Assembly: GCF_001445655.1 (NCBI RefSeq)
Contig: NZ_LNBE01000009.1
Span: 1 to 53,326, forward strand
DNA length: 53,326 nt
Reading direction: 5' to 3'
From: Streptomyces roseifaciens
Lineage (GTDB): Bacteria; Actinomycetota; Actinomycetes; Streptomycetales; Streptomycetaceae
Shown here: positions 49,827 through 53,326 of the stretch, one piece after another
Layout of the letters: each line of letters begins with the position of its first letter
Numbering within the stretch: position 1 is the first letter of the stretch
Translations under genes and position numbers: made by a program
Notes under the pieces: model-generated
Seen by the model: the letters and a program-made list of their open reading frames with translations, nothing else
What the model was told of the DNA's origin: nothing
Database searches by the model: none

Positions 49827-52800
49827 CTAGGAATTTTCTAGATCTTGATCGATCAGATCGAAGATGTCGTCGATCGTCGCGTCCTGGAGCTGCCGCTGTG
49901 CGTCAGCGGATTCCGCTCCCTGTTCCCCGGCGGAGTTCACCAGGGCCAGCAGCTCCTGCAGGCGCCTCCGCACCCCTGACCGGACCGTCTCCTCGGCGGA
50001 GGCGGCCGTCGAGATCACCGACTCCAGCCGGTCCAGTTCGCTGAAGACCGATGCCTCGGCCGCACCCGTACCGCCGGCCAGTTCGGTCCGTAGGTACCGG
50101 GCGATCGCCTCGGGCGTCGGGTGGTCGAAGACCAGGGTCGCGGGCAGGGTCAGGCCGGTGTCAGCGGTGAGCAGGTTGCGCAGCTCGACCGCCGTGAGGG
50201 AGTCGAAGCCGAGGTCCCGGAACGCCAGGTCCGGTTCCACCGCCGCCGTGCCGCTGTGGCCGAGGACGGCCGCCGCGTGCGCGCGGACCGTGTCCACGAG
50301 CAGGCGTTGCTGTTCGCCCTCGGAGAGCCCGGACAGCTTCTCCTGCAGCGCGGACGGCTCCGCGGCCCGCTCGGCGGGCTCCTCGGCCAGGGCGTCCCTG
50401 ACCTCGGGCAGCTCGCTCAGCAGCACGCTCGGCCTGCTGACGGTGAACGGGACGATGAACCGCTCCCAGTCCACGTCCGCCACGGTGACCGCGCCGTCGC
50501 CGTCGCTCAGCGCACCGTGCAGCGCGGAGATCGCCCGGTCCGGCCGCAGCACGGTCAGACCGCGCTGCCGCAGCCGCTCCTCGTCCCCGGCGTCGGCGAC
50601 CATCCCGCCCTCGCCCCACGGGCCCCAGGCGATCGCGGTCGCGGCGAGGCCCCGGGCCCGCCGGTGCTGCGCCAGGCCGTCGAGGAAGGCGTTCGCGGCC
50701 GAGTACGCGGCCTGCCCGCCGCCGCCCCACACCCCGGAGATGGAGGAGAAGAGGACGAAGGCGTCCAGGTCCCGGTCCCCGAGCAGTTCGTGGAGGTGTA
50801 CGGCTCCGAGGGCCTTCGCGGCGACCGTCGCTGCGAAGTCGCCGAGATTCGTCTCGGCGAGCATGCCCGCTTCGGCGGTGCCGGCCGTGTGGACGACGGC
50901 GTTCACCGGGTGCTCGGCGAGCAGCGCGGCCAGCGCCTCGCGGTCGGCCACGTCACAGGCCGCGACCGTCACACGGGCGCCGAGCTCCTCCAGCTCGGAC
51001 TTCAGCTCACCGGCGCCGGGCGCATCGAGGCCCCGGCGGCTGGTCAGCACGAGGTGTTTGGCGCCCGCGCCCGCCAGCCAGCGGGCGACATGGCCGCCCA
51101 GCGCACCCGTACCACCCGTGATCAGCACCGTGCCGCGCGGCGACCAGGAACGGCCGGTCCTGCCTGCGGGCAGACGGGACAGACGCCGCCCGAACACCCC
51201 GCGGTCGCGGATCGCGACCTGGTCCTCGGCCGACTGGCCGAGCACCGCGGCGAGACGGCCGGCGATCCGGTCGTCGATCGTCCCGGGCAGGTCGACGAGA
51301 CCGCCCCAACGCTGCGCGTGCTCCAGCGCCGCCACCCGGCCCAGGCCCCAGACCTGGGACTGGAAGGCGTCCGCCACCTCGTCGGCGGGGCCGACGCCCA
51401 TGGCGTTCCGGGTCGCGCACCACAGCGGGGCGCCGACGCCCGCGTCGCCCAGGGCCTGGACGAGCAGGACGGACAGCGCGACGCCGGTGGTCAGCGCCGC
51501 GGCCGCCGGAGCGGGCTCGCCATCGACGGCGAGCAGCGACAGGACGCCCGCCACGGTCTCGTCACCGGCTGCCCCGGCGAGCTGCGCGGCCAGGTCGTCG
51601 CGGCCGGTGGCCGGGTCGACCGGGACCGGCAGCGGAGCCAGGCCGCGGTCGGTCAGCCCGCGGAGGCAGGCGGCGACCCAGTCGTCGCCGAGCTGCGCAG
51701 CGCTGACCGGAACCAGCCATACACCGTTCCGGTCGGCCGGGCTCTCGGGGTCGGGGATCCCTTTCCAGGTGATGCCGTAGCGCCACCCGTCCACGGTGGA
51801 CTGCTCCTTGCGCTGCCGCCGCCACGACGACAGCCTCGGCAGGACGTCGCTGAACGCGTCCTCGGCACGGATGTCGAGGGTGCCGGCGAGGGCCTGCAGG
51901 TCCTCGCGCTCCACGGTCTCCCAGAACTCCGCATCCACCGGGTCCGCCACGGCCGCAGCAGCAGCGGTCTCCGGCGCGTCCACCCAGTACCGCTCGTGCT
52001 GGAACGCGTACGTGGGCAGGTCGACCGTCCGGGCACCGGAGAAGAACGCGGTCCAGTCCACGGGGACGCCGTGCGTGTGCAGGTGCGCCAGGGCCGTGAC
52101 GACGGCCTGCCGCTCGGGGCGGTCGGCGCGCAGGGCGGGCACGGTGACGGCCTCGTCCAGGCAGCCTTGCGCCATTCCACTGAGGACGCCGCCGGGGCCG
52201 ATCTCCACGAACGTCGTGACACCCAGGTCGTGCAGGGTGCGGATGCCGTCGGCGAAGCGGACCGCTTCGCGGACGTGCCGGACCCAGTAGTCGGGGGTGT
52301 ACGGCTCGGCCAGGCGGCCGGTGAGGTTGGAGACCACCGGGATCCGCGGCTCGCTGAAGGTGAGGCCGCGGACGACCTCGGCAAAGTCCTCCAGCATCGG
52401 GTCCATCAACGGCGAGTGGAAGGCATGGCTCACCTTCAGCCGCGACGTCTTACGACCCTGCTGCGTGAAGACCTCGGCGATCTCCAGCACGCTGTCCTCG
52501 GCGCCGGAAATCACCACGGACTGAGGCCCGTTGATCGCCGCAATGCCGACCCCGTCGGTCAGATGCGGCAACACCTCGTCCTCGGTCGCCTGGACCGCCA
52601 CCATCGCCCCGCCAGAGGGCAGCGCCTGCATCAGCGCAGCACGGGCAGAGACCAGCTTCGCCGCGTCGTCGAGCGATAGCACCCCGGCCACATGCGCGGC
52701 CGCAATCTCGCCCACGGAGTGACCGGCCACGTAATCCGGCCGCACGCCCCAGGATTCGAGGAGCCGGAACAGCGCCACCTCGATCGCGAAGAGGGCGGGC

Positions 52801-53326
52801 TGCGTCGAACCCGTCCGGTTCAGCTCCTCCGAGTCGACGTCCACCGGCGCATCCAGACGCGCGCACACCTCGTCGTAGGCCTCGGCGAAGACGGGGTAGG
52901 CCTCGTACAGCTCACGACCCATGCCGATGCGCTGCGAGCCCTGGCCGGAGAACAGGAAGCCTGTCTTGCCTCCCGGCCGGCCCTGGACGACTCCGGGCGA
53001 CGGCATTCCGGCGGCCAGGTAGCCCAGTCCGCGCCGGAAGTCGTCACAGCTCTCGCCGATGACCGCTGCCCTGTGGCGCAGGGTGCTCCGGGTGGTGGCG
53101 AGCGAGAAGCCGACATCGGCCGGTGACATGCCGTCCTTCACGAAGGACAGCAGTCGTCGCGCCTGATCGCGCAGGGCTGCGCTGCTCTTGGCGGAGAGCA
53201 CCCACGGCAGCAGGGCCGGGGCCGGTGTGGTGATGGTTTCCTCGGCCGGTGCCGGCGGCGCCTGTTCGAGGATGGTGTGGGCGTTGGTGCCGCTGACACC
53301 GAAGGACGACACGGCGGCACGGCGCG
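49827..53326 (-). CDS. Type I modular PKS, last module (5' part outside window)
   Basis: This is the C-terminal part of a PKS that extends beyond the right edge. It contains the end of a KS (SSFGVSGTNAHTILEQ), an AT with GHSVGE and HAFH (malonyl-type), a KR with Trp in GVWGGGG and no LDD (A-type), and an ACP (LGFDSLTAVEL, near 50200). No DH is present, so it makes one polyol-region hydroxyl. The last about 110 residues form a helical C-terminal docking domain ending in IDDIFDLIDQDLENS. It should dock with the coil at the start of the next PKS, whose gene follows after 46 bases. Its AT-KR sequence is very close to module 1 of that protein. Confidence 0.93.
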   Translation of the reverse strand, partial: RRAAVSSFGVSGTNAHTILEQAPPAPAEETITTPAPALLPWVLSAKSSAALRDQARRLLSFVKDGMSPADVGFSLATTRSTLRHRAAVIGESCDDFRRGLGYLAAGMPSPGVVQGRPGGKTGFLFSGQGSQRIGMGRELYEAYPVFAEAYDEVCARLDAPVDVDSEELNRTGSTQPALFAIEVALFRLLESWGVRPDYVAGHSVGEIAAAHVAGVLSLDDAAKLVSARAALMQALPSGGAMVAVQATEDEVLPHLTDGVGIAAINGPQSVVISGAEDSVLEIAEVFTQQGRKTSRLKVSHAFHSPLMDPMLEDFAEVVRGLTFSEPRIPVVSNLTGRLAEPYTPDYWVRHVREAVRFADGIRTLHDLGVTTFVEIGPGGVLSGMAQGCLDEAVTVPALRADRPERQAVVTALAHLHTHGVPVDWTAFFSGARTVDLPTYAFQHERYWVDAPETAAAAAVADPVDAEFWETVEREDLQALAGTLDIRAEDAFSDVLPRLSSWRRQRKEQSTVDGWRYGITWKGIPDPESPADRNGVWLVPVSAAQLGDDWVAACLRGLTDRGLAPLPVPVDPATGRDDLAAQLAGAAGDETVAGVLSLLAVDGEPAPAAAALTTGVALSVLLVQALGDAGVGAPLWCATRNAMGVGPADEVADAFQSQVWGLGRVAALEHAQRWGGLVDLPGTIDDRIAGRLAAVLGQSAEDQVAIRDRGVFGRRLSRLPAGRTGRSWSPRGTVLITGGTGALGGHVARWLAGAGAKHLVLTSRRGLDAPGAGELKSELEELGARVTVAACDVADREALAALLAEHPVNAVVHTAGTAEAGMLAETNLGDFAATVAAKALGAVHLHELLGDRDLDAFVLFSSISGVWGGGGQAAYSAANAFLDGLAQHRRARGLAATAIAWGPWGEGGMVADAGDEERLRQRGLTVLRPDRAISALHGALSDGDGAVTVADVDWERFIVPFTVSRPSVLLSELPEVRDALAEEPAERAAEPSALQEKLSGLSEGEQQRLLVDTVRAHAAAVLGHSGTAAVEPDLAFRDLGFDSLTAVELRNLLTADTGLTLPATLVFDHPTPEAIARYLRTELAGGTGAAEASVFSELDRLESVISTAASAEETVRSGVRRRLQELLALVNSAGEQGAESADAQRQLQDATIDDIFDLIDQDLENS

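Overview
The window is high-GC actinomycete DNA, almost certainly Streptomyces. Third codon positions are nearly all G or C, GTG and TTG starts are common, TTA codons are rare, and the regulators are typical Streptomyces families (SARP/AfsR, LAL, PAS-LuxR, TetR). I see no rRNA, tRNA, CRISPR array, transposase or replication origin.

Left block, 1-16 kb: a nonribosomal peptide synthetase (NRPS) gene on the + strand (1203-12809, 5'-truncated). Its order is C(partial)-A-T-C-T-C-A-T-C-A-T-TE, and one module has no adenylation domain. It converges on a large AfsR/SARP-type regulator (12851-16054, minus) across a likely shared terminator. The first 1.2 kb is an inverted, truncated copy of an NRPS adenylation domain, joined through a spacer-less palindrome to the NRPS. 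It looks like a chimeric or misassembled end.

Middle block, 16-23 kb: a TetR repressor, a CGNR zinc-finger protein, an ABC-F ATPase (probable ribosome protection) with a leader-peptide-like upstream ORF, and a Tat-exported epoxide-hydrolase-like protein followed by a tiny coupled ORF. A decayed cupin gene beside a TetR-type operator, a zinc-ribbon regulator with an early TTA codon, and a small hypothetical gene complete the block.

Right block, 23-53 kb, all minus strand: a polyene macrolide cluster in the same gene order as I recall for the filipin (pte/fil) cluster. Read in transcription order (right to left) it holds two modular type I polyketide synthases (three KS-AT-KR-ACP modules, the last with TE), a crotonyl-CoA carboxylase/reductase-type enzyme, P450, P450, ferredoxin, a PAS-LuxR activator, three LAL regulators, a cholesterol-oxidase-like GMC oxidoreductase and a type II thioesterase. 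The last acyltransferase has an unusual GAGHS substrate motif. With the reductase, this fits loading of a long alkylmalonyl unit (hexylmalonyl in filipin) just before chain release. The P450s would then hydroxylate the released macrolactone. The three LAL genes between the pteF-like and pteG-like genes are extra compared with my memory of the S. avermitilis filipin cluster.

Two perfect spacer-less palindromes (94 bp at 1160-1253 and 176 bp at 30421-30596) sit exactly where coding continuity breaks. They are best treated as assembly or library artefacts until checked. The second splits one LAL gene, and a piece resembling a transporter C-terminus lies beside it.
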